A stretch of 35,381 bases of DNA from Bacteroidota bacterium (GCA_947475205.1 CANJNG010000001.1:64679-100059), one strand, 5' to 3'. Positions 1 through 9,653 are shown, counted from the first letter of the stretch. Notes: generated by a model not told the origin, from the letters alone. A program made the numbers and translations.

Positions 1-32
1 TTGCTGAAAAGCAAAAAGTTAATACTAAGCTG

Positions 33-65
33 TTGGTTCTTTTCATTTAAATAATGTTAAATTTG
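33..65 (+). promoter_or_regulatory. Predicted Bacteroidota-type promoter of dprA
   Basis: A TAAATTTG box at 58-65 fits the Bacteroidota -7 consensus TAnnTTTG. A TTG at 33-35 lies 22 bases upstream, close to the usual -33 spacing. The transcript would start near 72, about 28 bases before the dprA start codon. Based on pattern only. Confidence 0.5.
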
Positions 66-99
66 TCGGCCACGAAAATAGTATAATTCCTTTCGCCCG

Positions 100-1206
100 T
101 TGTTAAGAGAACATTTATTATTCAAAATTGCCATCACAATGCTTGATGGCGTCGGCCCGATTTTGGCTCGACGACTCATTGCATATAGCGGAGGGGTGGA
201 GGCTGTTTTCAAACAAAAGAAACAAGCATTACTTAAGGTTCCGGGTGTTGGAGCAGCAATTGCCGATAAAATTCTTAAGCAAGATGTAATGAAGCGTGCC
301 GAAGCGGAGTTGGTTTTCATGGAGAAGAATCAGATTGAGTCCTTGTATTTTTTGGATGAAAACTATCCACGCAGGCTGAAAGAACTTGACGATAGTCCGA
401 TTTTGATTTTCTGCAAAGGCAAAATGGATTTGAATGCCCAGCGGATAATCAGTATTGTGGGAACTCGAAAAGCTACCGACTACGGCAAAATGATTACCGA
501 AAAAATTGTGGAAGGTTTAGCTCCTTTCCAACCCTTAATATTAAGTGGCTTGGCTTATGGAATAGATGTGGTAGCTCATCGGGCCGCTTTGAGCCACAGT
601 TTGCAAACAGTAGGAGTTGTTGGTCACGGCTTAGATATGCTTTATCCATCGCAACATAAAAGTGTTTCAGAAAAAATGATGCATAACGGGGGGGTAATCT
701 CAGCTTATGCCAGTAGAACAAAACTCGACCCCAGCAATTTTCCGGACAGAAACAGGGTAGTTGCCTCCATGACCGATGCTGTGGTGGTGATTGAAGCAAG
801 CAAAACGGGTGGTGCCTTAATTACTGCAAATCTTGCTAATGAATATAACCGCGATGTAATGGCTGTACCCGGTAGGGCTAACGATATTTATTCTGAGGGC
901 TGCAACAGTTTGATAAAACGGACGAAAGCTCATTTGGTAGAGTCTGCCGAAGATGTATGCTATATTTTAGGATGGGAATTGGATGGGATTAGCGGCAAAA
1001 AGAGCGTTCAAAAACAACTATTTATTGATTTAACTTCTGATGAACAAAAACTAGCCGATCTCCTGCAAAGCGAAGGCACACTTAATATTGATATTATCTC
1101 TATCAAATCAGGGTTTACGCTTAGCCAATCATCATCTACTTTATTTGGGTTGGAAATGAAAGGCGTGGTAAAATCTATGCCGGGAGCGAAATACGCTTTA
1201 ACTTAG
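100..1206 (+). CDS. dprA: DNA-processing protein DprA
   Basis: DprA (Smf) loads RecA onto incoming single-stranded DNA during natural transformation. The 368 residues show the family's order: an N-terminal helix-hairpin-helix region (about 10-65, VPGVGAAIADKIL), a Rossmann-like DprA core (about 75-285) and a small C-terminal winged-helix-like part (about 305-368). Diagnostic core segments are SIVGTRKATDYGK, LSGLAYGIDVVAH, FPDRNRVVA and SKTGGALITANLA. The usual SEYPPGT-like stretch before FPDRN is here SAYASRTKLD, a mild departure. An in-frame stop at 79-81 leaves TTG at 100 or ATG at 139 as starts; TTG is preferred because the family's conserved LL(F/Y)KIA N-terminus lies upstream of the ATG. 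It converges on the MFS gene with only 28 bases between them and no obvious terminator. Confidence 0.93.
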   Translation: MLREHLLFKIAITMLDGVGPILARRLIAYSGGVEAVFKQKKQALLKVPGVGAAIADKILKQDVMKRAEAELVFMEKNQIESLYFLDENYPRRLKELDDSPILIFCKGKMDLNAQRIISIVGTRKATDYGKMITEKIVEGLAPFQPLILSGLAYGIDVVAHRAALSHSLQTVGVVGHGLDMLYPSQHKSVSEKMMHNGGVISAYASRTKLDPSNFPDRNRVVASMTDAVVVIEASKTGGALITANLANEYNRDVMAVPGRANDIYSEGCNSLIKRTKAHLVESAEDVCYILGWELDGISGKKSVQKQLFIDLTSDEQKLADLLQSEGTLNIDIISIKSGFTLSQSSSTLFGLEMKGVVKSMPGAKYALT

Positions 1207-1234
1207 TGTAACCATCTGCGTCATCAGCTTGCCA

Positions 1235-2473
1235 TTATGTTTCAAACTCCAATTCACGCATTGGCTTCGATACAATGCCAACAACGCCTGAAATAAAAAT
1301 AGTACTGAATCCGCCTATCACTACCGAGGGAATTAAACCCAAAAAGCGAGCAGCAACACCACTTTCAAAAGCCCCTATTTCGTTTGAAGTTCCTACGAAG
1401 ATATAATTGATGGCACTCAATCGTCCTCTCATTTCTTCGGGGGCGAATGTTTGCAGAATTGTGCTTCGGATAACAACGCTCACCATATCGGCAGCACCAC
1501 TCAATATTAGTAAGGCACAGGATAGGTAAAAGTTTCGGCTTAGAGCAAAAAGCACCATACTTAATCCAAACAAACAAACTCCTGCTAAAAGCTTTTTACC
1601 TGCATTTTTCTTTAAAGGGATTAGCGTTACTACAAATCCTGCCAATATTCCGCCTACGGAAGGCATAGCTCTTAGTATTCCTAAGCCTTCTGGGCCGGTA
1701 TGCAGAATTACATCGCAAAACATTGGCAATACCGCCACTGCACCACCAAATAAAACTGCCAACATATCTAAGGACATGGCCGGAAGAATAATAGGATGGT
1801 TAAAGAAAAAAGTTAAGCCTTCTTTTACCTTAGTTAATGCAGGTTCGGTTGTGTCTGATGCAGCCACCGGGTTAGCTCTTATCAGAAAATAACTTAACAG
1901 ACTTATGCTAGTGCAAACGCAGGTGAGCAGATAGGCACTTGTGCAGTCATACATTCCGTATATCACCCCACCAATTGCAGGGCCAAGCACAAATGCTGCT
2001 TGCCAAGTGGTACTGCTGATGGATGCTGCTTGCAGCATTTCATCTTTTTTGATAAGCTGATAGCCCAACGCAGCACGGGCGGGTGATGAAAAGCCCCGCA
2101 AAACTCCAATCAAACTAATCACGGCAAAGATTGCCCAAAGTCCTGAACCGCTAATCCAATTGGAAGCAAAAGTGTTCAGCATTAGTAAAGAAAGGCTGCA
2201 AACCAAATAACCCGACACGGTATATTGCATAATGCGTTTCCGGCGGCGGGTATCGGCAAAGTGGCCACCCGGAAATGTAGAAATAATAAACGGAATGGCT
2301 TCGGAAAGACCAATCAAACCAAGCCAAAGTGGGTTCTTAGTGATTTCATAAACCTGCCAACCTACAGCCACGCTTTGAATCTGAACCCCAAGCGTTAGAA
2401 AGAATGAACCCGAAAGAAAATTCCTGAAATCGTGATGAGAAAGAAGGGAGAATTTGCTAAGAAAAGCTTTCAA
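1235..2473 (-). CDS. MFS transporter, EntS/MFS_3-like exporter
   Basis: A 412-residue major facilitator superfamily protein with about 12 hydrophobic segments, probably an inner-membrane proton-coupled exporter. The N-terminus (FRNFLSGSFFLTLGVQIQSVA) and the loop between helices 2 and 3 (GHFADTRRRKR, a version of the MFS G-x3-D-x3-R-[KR] motif) resemble the EntS/MFS_3 branch, which includes siderophore exporters and many of unknown substrate. A second basic motif, APEEMRGRLSA, lies around 340. Nothing nearby suggests a substrate. It lies 39 bases downstream of apt on the same strand, so the two may be co-transcribed. The family is secure, the substrate unknown. Confidence 0.85.
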   Translation of the reverse strand: MKAFLSKFSLLSHHDFRNFLSGSFFLTLGVQIQSVAVGWQVYEITKNPLWLGLIGLSEAIPFIISTFPGGHFADTRRRKRIMQYTVSGYLVCSLSLLMLNTFASNWISGSGLWAIFAVISLIGVLRGFSSPARAALGYQLIKKDEMLQAASISSTTWQAAFVLGPAIGGVIYGMYDCTSAYLLTCVCTSISLLSYFLIRANPVAASDTTEPALTKVKEGLTFFFNHPIILPAMSLDMLAVLFGGAVAVLPMFCDVILHTGPEGLGILRAMPSVGGILAGFVVTLIPLKKNAGKKLLAGVCLFGLSMVLFALSRNFYLSCALLILSGAADMVSVVIRSTILQTFAPEEMRGRLSAINYIFVGTSNEIGAFESGVAARFLGLIPSVVIGGFSTIFISGVVGIVSKPMRELEFET

Positions 2474-2512
2474 ATTAGGCTTGAAAAGTTAGATGCCAAT
2501 ATTTGCCGAAAA

Positions 2513-3043
2513 TCAATAGTCAACTAATTCCCACACATTATTGCTATAGCCTTTCAGCACATCTCGCCCATTCAAGAAGCCTAAACCAACTAAAAAAGAA
2601 AAGCCGCTAACAACGCCACCCGATAACTTAACCAATTCGGCAGCCGCAGCCGCAGTTCCTCCAGTAGCTAAAAGGTCGTCGTGAATCAACACATTCCAGC
2701 CCGGCTTAATTGCATCGGTGTGAATTTCCACTTTGGCACTTCCATATTCTAATTTATACTCGTAACCAATGGTCTTGTAAGGCAATTTCCCCGATTTCCG
2801 AACAGGGATAAATGGCACTTTTAATTCGGCAGCCAGCAGCATTCCAAACAAAAAACCCCGACTTTCTACCGCAGCAATAGCGTCAATCCTTGTGCCTTTT
2901 AGCTGTGAAGCAAGTTCTAAGGTAATTTCTCGACACAATGCTGAGTCTTGCAAAATGGGAGTTATGTCTTTAAACAAAATACCCGGTTTCGGGAAATCGG
3001 GCACATCGCGAATGGCGGTTTTAATTTTATCGGTTATAGTCAT
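2513..3043 (-). CDS. apt: Adenine phosphoribosyltransferase
   Basis: Cytoplasmic purine-salvage enzyme that converts adenine and PRPP to AMP and pyrophosphate. The 176 residues are the normal family length. Visible motifs are FPKPGILFKDITP (residues 17-29) and AVESRGFLFG (58-67), both typical of Apt, and the PRPP-binding loop VLIHDDLLATGGT at 118-130. The loop has His where most Apt proteins carry Val (V-D-D), a conservative oddity that leaves the two acidic residues in place. It is divergent from the DUF2851 gene across a 119-base gap that must hold both promoters. Likely co-transcribed with the MFS gene downstream. Confidence 0.96.
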   Translation of the reverse strand: MTITDKIKTAIRDVPDFPKPGILFKDITPILQDSALCREITLELASQLKGTRIDAIAAVESRGFLFGMLLAAELKVPFIPVRKSGKLPYKTIGYEYKLEYGSAKVEIHTDAIKPGWNVLIHDDLLATGGTAAAAAELVKLSGGVVSGFSFLVGLGFLNGRDVLKGYSNNVWELVDY

Positions 3044-3150
3044 CGTTGCAAATATGGCAAGTTTTTTAAACTACATCGAAGATTTCAGATTTTATTTATC
3101 TCGGGTTTAGAAATTAGCTGGAAACAATAATTTTCATTTCCATTTATTCC

Positions 3151-3158
3151 TACTTTCG
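3151..3158 (+). promoter_or_regulatory. Candidate -7 box immediately before the DUF2851 start
   Basis: TACTTTCG resembles TAnnTTTG with one mismatch and ends four bases before the ATG at 3163. If used, transcription would start at or next to the start codon. No clear -33 element was seen. Confidence 0.35.
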
Positions 3159-3162
3159 CTCT

Positions 3163-4431
3163 ATGACCGAGCAGTTTCTATTCTATATATGGCAATATAG
3201 GCTGTTCGACCAGCAGAACCTGAGAACCACCACGGGCGAAACAATTCAGGTTTTAAAACCCGGCGAACTAAACTCCAATGCCGGACCCGATTTCACCAAT
3301 GCTCTAATTAAAATTGGAGACACTACTTGGGCCGGAAATGTTGAAATTCATATAAATGCTTCGGACTGGGATGCCCACAAACATAGCGGGAACAGCAACT
3401 ACGATACGATAATCCTGCACCTTGTTCTTGATAGCGACCGCATAATCCACCGAAAAGACGGCGAGGCCATACCAACGCTCGAACTCAAGCAAAAACTGAA
3501 TTGGGGCGTGTACGAAAACTATACTTCGCTGCTTAAATCTCGCCAATGGATTCCTTGCGGAGCTGATATTGCTCGTGTGCCTGACTTGAATCGAAACCTG
3601 TGGCTGGAACGCTTGTTGATTGAACGAATGGAACGAAAGGCTACAGAGATAGCCGCTTATTTGTTGCTGAACAACAACAATTTGGAAGAAGCGTTTTACT
3701 TCCAATTAGCCAAGAATTTTGGCTTTAAAGTGAATTCCCTGCCTTTTGAGATGTTGGCAAAATCCACGCCCCTGCAAGTAATAGCAAAGCACCGTTCCTC
3801 TTTGTTTCAATTGGAAGCCTTGCTTTTTGGGCAGGCGGGTTTGCTCGACGATGAAGCGGAAGACGATTACACCGAACAACTACAAACAGAATATCATTTT
3901 CTGAAAAGCAAATTTAATCTCTCCCCTATTCCCGGTCATTTATGGAAGTTTTTGCGGCTACGTCCCGTTAATTTCCCCTCGGTAAGAATTGCACAGTTTG
4001 CAGCCTTGGTCCATCAATCTAATGCTTTGCTTTCTAAGATTTCAGAAGCAGCAAAAATGGAAGACTTGGAAGATTTGTTCAATGTTTCCACATCGCCATA
4101 TTGGGAAACCCATTACCGATTTGGGAAACCTTCACAACAACGGAAAAAGACTTTGGGTAAAATGGCGTTTGAGAATATTGTTATCAACTCCGTGGTGTCG
4201 ATGATGTTTTTATTGAGCAAGCATCGCAACGATGAAAGTTATGCCGAACGGGCTATGCTGTTTTTGGAAAAAATTTCTGCCGAGAACAATACTATTCTTT
4301 CAGGTTTTGATTCTTTGGGAATAAATGCCGGAAATGCCGCCCAAGGGCAATCGCTTATTGAGTTAAAGAATAACTATTGCAGCAAAAAGCTTTGCCTAGA
4401 GTGTGGGATAGGAAAGTGGCTGCTTAAGTAA
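3163..4431 (+). CDS. DUF2851 family protein
   Basis: A 422-residue soluble protein of the DUF2851 family, common in Bacteroidota and of unknown function. The family signature is in the first 90 residues: KPGELNSNAGPDF (32-44), WAGNVEIH (56-63), SDWDAHKH (67-74) and YDTIILHLV (80-88). The rest is helical. The C-terminus carries three clustered cysteines followed by GIGKWLL, also typical of the family. The spacing of Asp43 and Glu61-x-His63 on predicted strands resembles a PD-(D/E)xK nuclease core with His in place of Lys; that is my inference, not an established assignment. It is transcribed alone, divergently from apt, and converges on the WbpM-like gene. Confidence 0.88.
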   Translation: MTEQFLFYIWQYRLFDQQNLRTTTGETIQVLKPGELNSNAGPDFTNALIKIGDTTWAGNVEIHINASDWDAHKHSGNSNYDTIILHLVLDSDRIIHRKDGEAIPTLELKQKLNWGVYENYTSLLKSRQWIPCGADIARVPDLNRNLWLERLLIERMERKATEIAAYLLLNNNNLEEAFYFQLAKNFGFKVNSLPFEMLAKSTPLQVIAKHRSSLFQLEALLFGQAGLLDDEAEDDYTEQLQTEYHFLKSKFNLSPIPGHLWKFLRLRPVNFPSVRIAQFAALVHQSNALLSKISEAAKMEDLEDLFNVSTSPYWETHYRFGKPSQQRKKTLGKMAFENIVINSVVSMMFLLSKHRNDESYAERAMLFLEKISAENNTILSGFDSLGINAGNAAQGQSLIELKNNYCSKKLCLECGIGKWLLK

Positions 4432-4488
4432 GGTTTGGAATAAAATCTGAAAAATGTTTTTTCTAAAGGGAATTGGCTTTACATAGCC

Positions 4489-6384
4489 CTAAACCACTAA
4501 ATCTAATTTCTCAAACACCGAGTTGTTGCTAATATATTCGGGAACCATTTCTTTCATTTTACCAACAATTAAATTGTTGTTTTGGGTAGGAAAAAGCTCA
4601 ATCAACCGGTCTATATTTTCAGCCACCACAGCAAATTCGTATTCACGAACTGTAGCTTTCATTATTTTGGGATGATGGGTGGGAAGGGTGTTTTCTTGGT
4701 CGTTGAGTAACTCTTCGTACAGCTTTTCGCCGGGTCGAAGCCCACTGTAGACTATTTGGATGTCTCTGCCGGGTTCGAGGCCGCTGAGTTGAATCATCTT
4801 TTTGGCTAAATCGGCAATACGAACAGCTTCGCCCATATCAAATACAAATATTTCGCCGCCATTACCAATTGCTCCTGCCTCTAACACCAACTGACAGGCT
4901 TCGGGAATAGTCATAAAGTAACGGGTTATGTCGGGATGGGTAACTTTTACCGGCCCGCCCGATTCAATTTGTTTTCTAAAAATAGGAATTACGCTACCGT
5001 TAGACCCCAGCACATTGCCGAAACGGGTGGTGATGAAAAGGGTGTGATTCGGTTTTGATTTCTGCAATTCATTGTTCAAACTTTGCACATACATTTCGGC
5101 AATTCGTTTGCTGGCACCCATTACGTTTGTGGGGTTCACAGCCTTGTCGGTGCTGATGAATACGAAAGACTCCACCCCGTATTTTACAGCCAAATCGGCA
5201 ACGGTTTTTGTTCCTAAAATATTGGTAAGAATAGCTTCGCTAGGGTTGTCTTCCATTAGCGGGACGTGCTTGTAGGCCGCAGCGTGATAAACCACATTTG
5301 GCCTAAAAGTGTTGAATACGTTTTCTAAACGCTCGGAATTTCGAATGTCGCCAATAACCACCTCAAAATTAGCATAGCCATACATTTGCCTAAGTTCCTG
5401 CTCTAACTCATAGAGTGGTGATTCAGCCTGGTCGAATAGAAAAAGTTTGGAGGGATTAAAGCGGGTGAGTTGCCTTACGATTTCTCCACCAATAGAACCC
5501 GCTGCACCCGTAATGAGGATCATTTTGTCTTTTACCCGGCTTTCTATTATAGCCATATCAAGGTCTATGGGCTCACGTTCGAGCAGCTCCTCAATCTTTA
5601 CTTGGCGGATTTGATTTACACTAAGTTCGCCATTAAGCCATTTAGCCACCGGCGGAACGCTAAGAACTTTTACATCGGCTTTCAGGCAGGCGTCTATAAT
5701 TTTATTCCGCTGCATGGTAGATAAAGACGGCGAAGCTATAATGAGCAATTCTACTTGCTTGGCATTAAGCAGCGACTCCAAATCATCTTTTGTATCGAAA
5801 ATCTTTACCCCTTCAATATCTTTACCCGATAAGCCGCCTTTATTATCTAAAAAAGCCACTACTTCATGGTTTTTCTTTCGGTCTTGTTCCAAGGTGCGTT
5901 TAGCCGAAATCCCTTCTTGGCCCGCACCGAAAATCGCCACGTTTACTTTGTCTTTCCTGAGGTTCGACACTTCTTCATAAATGACTTTTATTCCCATTCG
6001 GTAACCCGTGCTTAAAAAGCCCGACACCAAAAATTCGATTATCAGGACACTGAACGGAATATTGTAAATCTGTAAAAAATTGGGTAAAACCATATTGGCA
6101 ATTACTAACAGAAAACTGCCTGTAGCCAATGTGGAGAAAATTCGCATGGCATCCTCGGCACTGGTGTAGAGGATTATTCCGGCATAGGTGCGAAAGGCTA
6201 CCAATAAGGGAATGCGAACCAACATCAGCACCAAAAGTCCGTTTCTGAACTTCAAAGCATCGGGAGGCGGAACATGAAAGTTAAACCTTAGCTGATAGGC
6301 TAAAAGAAAGGAAAGGACTACAATTAGCACATCGGTAAGGAAAATCACCCAACGAGGCAAAAAAGCACGGCTTCTGTAAATCAC
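4489..6384 (-). CDS. Membrane UDP-sugar 4,6-dehydratase/epimerase, WbpM/CapD/FlaA1 family
   Basis: A long-form membrane nucleotide-sugar dehydratase (631 residues), which starts synthesis of modified amino sugars such as bacillosamine or QuiNAc for surface polysaccharides. Four hydrophobic segments (about 12-135) are followed by a CoA-binding-like Rossmann domain (GAGQEG at 153-158) and a C-terminal SDR domain with the NAD motif GAAGSIGG (293-300). The active site has STDKAVNP (411-418) and Met422-x3-Lys426, so the usual SDR Tyr is Met, as in WbpM-type dehydratases. UDP-GlcNAc is the probable substrate by family. It is monocistronic here, but its likely pathway links it to the WbpP-like epimerase at 18123 and the glycosyltransferase cluster at the right end. 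Confidence 0.92.
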   Translation of the reverse strand: MIYRSRAFLPRWVIFLTDVLIVVLSFLLAYQLRFNFHVPPPDALKFRNGLLVLMLVRIPLLVAFRTYAGIILYTSAEDAMRIFSTLATGSFLLVIANMVLPNFLQIYNIPFSVLIIEFLVSGFLSTGYRMGIKVIYEEVSNLRKDKVNVAIFGAGQEGISAKRTLEQDRKKNHEVVAFLDNKGGLSGKDIEGVKIFDTKDDLESLLNAKQVELLIIASPSLSTMQRNKIIDACLKADVKVLSVPPVAKWLNGELSVNQIRQVKIEELLEREPIDLDMAIIESRVKDKMILITGAAGSIGGEIVRQLTRFNPSKLFLFDQAESPLYELEQELRQMYGYANFEVVIGDIRNSERLENVFNTFRPNVVYHAAAYKHVPLMEDNPSEAILTNILGTKTVADLAVKYGVESFVFISTDKAVNPTNVMGASKRIAEMYVQSLNNELQKSKPNHTLFITTRFGNVLGSNGSVIPIFRKQIESGGPVKVTHPDITRYFMTIPEACQLVLEAGAIGNGGEIFVFDMGEAVRIADLAKKMIQLSGLEPGRDIQIVYSGLRPGEKLYEELLNDQENTLPTHHPKIMKATVREYEFAVVAENIDRLIELFPTQNNNLIVGKMKEMVPEYISNNSVFEKLDLVV

Positions 6385-6543
6385 GGAGCAAAAGTAAGGG
6401 TAATTTGGGCTGGGAAGTTGTTTGCAGATATATGCCTAAATCCTGTAATTTCAATAAATCAATAAAAAATTGGGTAACAAATTTTGCAAAGAATGTATAT
6501 TCTAAATTTTTCTTAATATTACCGCCTGTTAATATCCTTTAAA

Positions 6544-9500
6544 ATGAATAAATCTTTATCTTTTCTCAGCCTGTTCCTTATTGGGAATTACGCAGTTATA
6601 GCCCAAACGGCGGGCACTGCAAACAACGGTAAGTTAGACGATTTGACCGAGCTATCTACCACCTACAACGTGCCATTTACCATGCCGGACGGGGTAAAAC
6701 TCTACACAGACATTTACATGCCGATCTTGAAAGATTGCCTGCTGGTGGATGTAACTATACCTGTGGTGAATACAAATCTCACAATCCAGTTGCTGCCGAA
6801 AGGAATGCAGTTAATACAGTATGACAAAGTAAAAATTAACGGGGTAGAACAAGACAATCCTATTCCTCAGCAATTGCCTATGGTGTTTAGCCGCACACCA
6901 TATAATAAAGGTGATGGCACCAATGTGGAAGGTTCGGTAATTGCTCTTTTGGGATATGCTTATGCCGTGCAGGATATGCGTGGACGCTACACAAGCGAAG
7001 GGGTTTATTTGCCATTGATGAGCGATAGTTGGAAAAAATCTCCTTATCACTCTTATCAACACGTTTTAGATGTGATGCCTCCAAACAGCCCTTCAAACGG
7101 AAACGAACATGAAGACGGCTACAATTCCATTAAGTATATTACACAAAGTCTGTTTCGTGATTTCGACCGTAACAACGATGGTATAAATGATACCAATGGA
7201 CTTTGGGTTGATGGTCGAATTGCCATGTTTGGTGCATCGGCTTTAGGATACAATCAATACCAAGCTGCTGCTGCTCATAAAATCAATGACACAGAGTCCG
7301 GCTTAAAATGTTTGCTACCGATTGTAGCTCCTAACGAGTTTTTTAAATCTACCGGATTTCACAACGGAATTCTTCGCGACCGCTTAGTTACCGGATGGCT
7401 AAAAGGACAGATTTTCACAGGTACAGATGATGACAGAATACCAGAGGACGAAGCTTATGCAACAAATAATGATGACCCAGCGGGAACAGGATATTTTAAA
7501 GCTGTACAAAATAATATTCACTCATCGTTTGATTATCACCTTCCAAACAAATTTGTAGCAGCAAATTTAGCTATCGACCACTTTGTAGAAGTACAATATA
7601 CAGATGCAAACGGGACAAAGAGTAAAGCCGGCTACTACCCAAGTGCCATTGGCCGTAAGGATATGGACTGCAGCAGGGCTTTTGTAAATCCAGCAGGAGA
7701 AGGAGATATTAATGGAACTCATTCCCGATATGAAAATATGGAAGTTCCGGCTTATCACCTTAGTGGATGGTGGGATATTTTTGTTGATGGCCAAATCGAA
7801 ACTTGGTCATTAATGCGTAAACATCTTAACCCGGCTCAGAAGAACCGAAAACTTCAAAAAATTGTAATTGGTCCATGGGCTCATCAAACTATTGGGCAAA
7901 CCGTAACCGGAGATATGCAATATCCCGACAATGTAACAGATTTGATTGGACTAAACTTTGATGATTTCGACAAAGGGCAAGATATTCCAATTGGAAAAGC
8001 ATTGAAATCTGAGTTGATAGGCTGGTATCGTTATAACTTGAACTATCAACCGGAATATTACCTGGGCGAACCCAAAGCTATTATTCCTGCAAGTAAAGTT
8101 TGGACAAATATTTCAAATAATGCGTTTATTAAAATAGATGTTCGTATCCCCGCAGATGAGGTTAAACTTACTTACAGACAATTATTGTCCATGTTAAATG
8201 GCTCAGGTGGCTTAAATGGCATTACTGTTAGTATCCGAACCATTACCGACCAATCTTTGCTTGGAGGAGGTATTGATACATCCTTTAATAATGTAGCCTT
8301 TGATGTGCCTGCATCTGCTTTTGGAGGCGGAGTTGTAGCTGGTTTAGATAATGTTCAAATCGACAGTATTCCTTACCGCGATTTCTCTAATACAGCCGAT
8401 GTAGCCAATGTGCGTTTTTATGTTGTTGGTCCAAATGGAGATGGAGTGGCTGAAAATGCCGGAATGGGTAACTATTGGTTCCCTGCCGACACTTTCCCAA
8501 TTCCTGCTCCTTTTGTTACCCCAGTAAAATGCTTTTTGCATCCGGATGGGAAATTTGATTTACCCTCAAGCGTTAGCAAGCCCACTAATGTGAATGATGA
8601 ATTTAATATCTATGTACACGACCCAGATGACCCGTTACGTACATGTGGAGGAGGAAACATGATTGAACAAACTCCTGATGGCACACGCGACAGCCAAGGT
8701 CAAATGGATTTTACATCGGCTCAAAACAAACCATTTTGTTTGAACCGCCCGGGTATTTTAACCTTTACTTCAGAAGCTATTCAAGATTCTCTTTGTATTA
8801 TTGGATTCCCAACAGCTACAATTTATGCAAAGACCAACCCAGGAGGTGCTGCAAATGGAGACTCTACCGATACTGATTTCTTTGTGCGGATATTAGATGT
8901 ATATCCCGACGGACGTGAGTTCTTCGTGGTAGAAGGTGGTGTAAATGCACGTGGTCGTGAATATGTTCGGGCTTTAGTTGATCATCCCGAAATGGATCAG
9001 GATTATCCTTTCCCTATCGATAATCTTCCTTTCACAAATATTGAAACTGGTAAGATTTATGAATACAAATTTAAGATGCTTCCACTTGGATATACTTGGG
9101 GAAAAAACCACAAAATGAAAGTATTAATCAGCAGCAGTAACTACGACCGCTTTCAGGTTAATCCCAATTTGCCAATTAATGCGGGTGAGTTTTTCCGCCG
9201 CAAACCGGGTGATGGTCAAACCTATGTATTTAACGGTGTTGAAATGGCTCCTCGTGTGGCAGTTCAACGTATTGCATTTTCTGCGGAGCACGCTAACAAT
9301 ATCGAACTTCCTGTCTATACGCAACACTATGTGGACGCTCCGGGAAAATATATTACAAATTCAGGATTTGATGCTATGCTTTTCCCGAACCCAACTGCTG
9401 GAGATATTGAAATCTATCCTAACAAAGAAGGGCATTACAAACTTTCAATTATGAGCATTACCGGACAAACTATTTTCAGTGAAGGTAATTTCACCGACCA

Positions 9501-9603
9501 TGCTTCGTTTGATGCTTCTAAACTTAATTCCGGAATTTACTTTGCTGAAATAAGCAACGAAAAGACCGGCGAACGCATCACAAAGAAGTTCACTCGACAA
9601 TAA
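6544..9603 (+). CDS. Secreted CocE/X-Pro dipeptidyl-peptidase-like hydrolase with T9SS sorting domain
   Basis: A 1019-residue exported serine hydrolase of the CocE/NonD-PepX family, which cleaves X-Pro peptides or acyl and ester bonds. Residues 1-20 form a signal peptide (FLIGNYAVIA then Q). The alpha/beta-hydrolase core contains DMRGRYTSEG, the nucleophile elbow GASALG (Ser232), WWDIFVDG (Asp411) and PWAHQ (His447), giving a full triad. A jelly-roll PepX_C-like domain follows (about 650-930). The last 75 residues (LFPNPTAGD near 946, then KLNSGIYFAEI and a basic end) are a type A T9SS sorting signal, so the protein should be secreted or anchored at the cell surface. Two stretches (about 62-112 and 515-640) have no counterpart that I recognise in CocE. 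The family is sure, the substrate is not. Confidence 0.9.
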   Translation: MNKSLSFLSLFLIGNYAVIAQTAGTANNGKLDDLTELSTTYNVPFTMPDGVKLYTDIYMPILKDCLLVDVTIPVVNTNLTIQLLPKGMQLIQYDKVKINGVEQDNPIPQQLPMVFSRTPYNKGDGTNVEGSVIALLGYAYAVQDMRGRYTSEGVYLPLMSDSWKKSPYHSYQHVLDVMPPNSPSNGNEHEDGYNSIKYITQSLFRDFDRNNDGINDTNGLWVDGRIAMFGASALGYNQYQAAAAHKINDTESGLKCLLPIVAPNEFFKSTGFHNGILRDRLVTGWLKGQIFTGTDDDRIPEDEAYATNNDDPAGTGYFKAVQNNIHSSFDYHLPNKFVAANLAIDHFVEVQYTDANGTKSKAGYYPSAIGRKDMDCSRAFVNPAGEGDINGTHSRYENMEVPAYHLSGWWDIFVDGQIETWSLMRKHLNPAQKNRKLQKIVIGPWAHQTIGQTVTGDMQYPDNVTDLIGLNFDDFDKGQDIPIGKALKSELIGWYRYNLNYQPEYYLGEPKAIIPASKVWTNISNNAFIKIDVRIPADEVKLTYRQLLSMLNGSGGLNGITVSIRTITDQSLLGGGIDTSFNNVAFDVPASAFGGGVVAGLDNVQIDSIPYRDFSNTADVANVRFYVVGPNGDGVAENAGMGNYWFPADTFPIPAPFVTPVKCFLHPDGKFDLPSSVSKPTNVNDEFNIYVHDPDDPLRTCGGGNMIEQTPDGTRDSQGQMDFTSAQNKPFCLNRPGILTFTSEAIQDSLCIIGFPTATIYAKTNPGGAANGDSTDTDFFVRILDVYPDGREFFVVEGGVNARGREYVRALVDHPEMDQDYPFPIDNLPFTNIETGKIYEYKFKMLPLGYTWGKNHKMKVLISSSNYDRFQVNPNLPINAGEFFRRKPGDGQTYVFNGVEMAPRVAVQRIAFSAEHANNIELPVYTQHYVDAPGKYITNSGFDAMLFPNPTAGDIEIYPNKEGHYKLSIMSITGQTIFSEGNFTDHASFDASKLNSGIYFAEISNEKTGERITKKFTRQ

Positions 9604-9621
9604 TTGATTTCTCCATTTAAG

Positions 9622-9653
9622 AAAGCCCCGCTTATTGAGTTAAGCGGGGCTTT
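9622..9653 (+). terminator. Rho-independent terminator after the CocE-like gene
   Basis: A perfect 13-bp GC-rich stem (9622-9634 with 9641-9653, core GCCCCGC/GCGGGGC), a six-base loop and a T-rich tail. It lies 18 bases after the stop codon. Confidence 0.95.
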
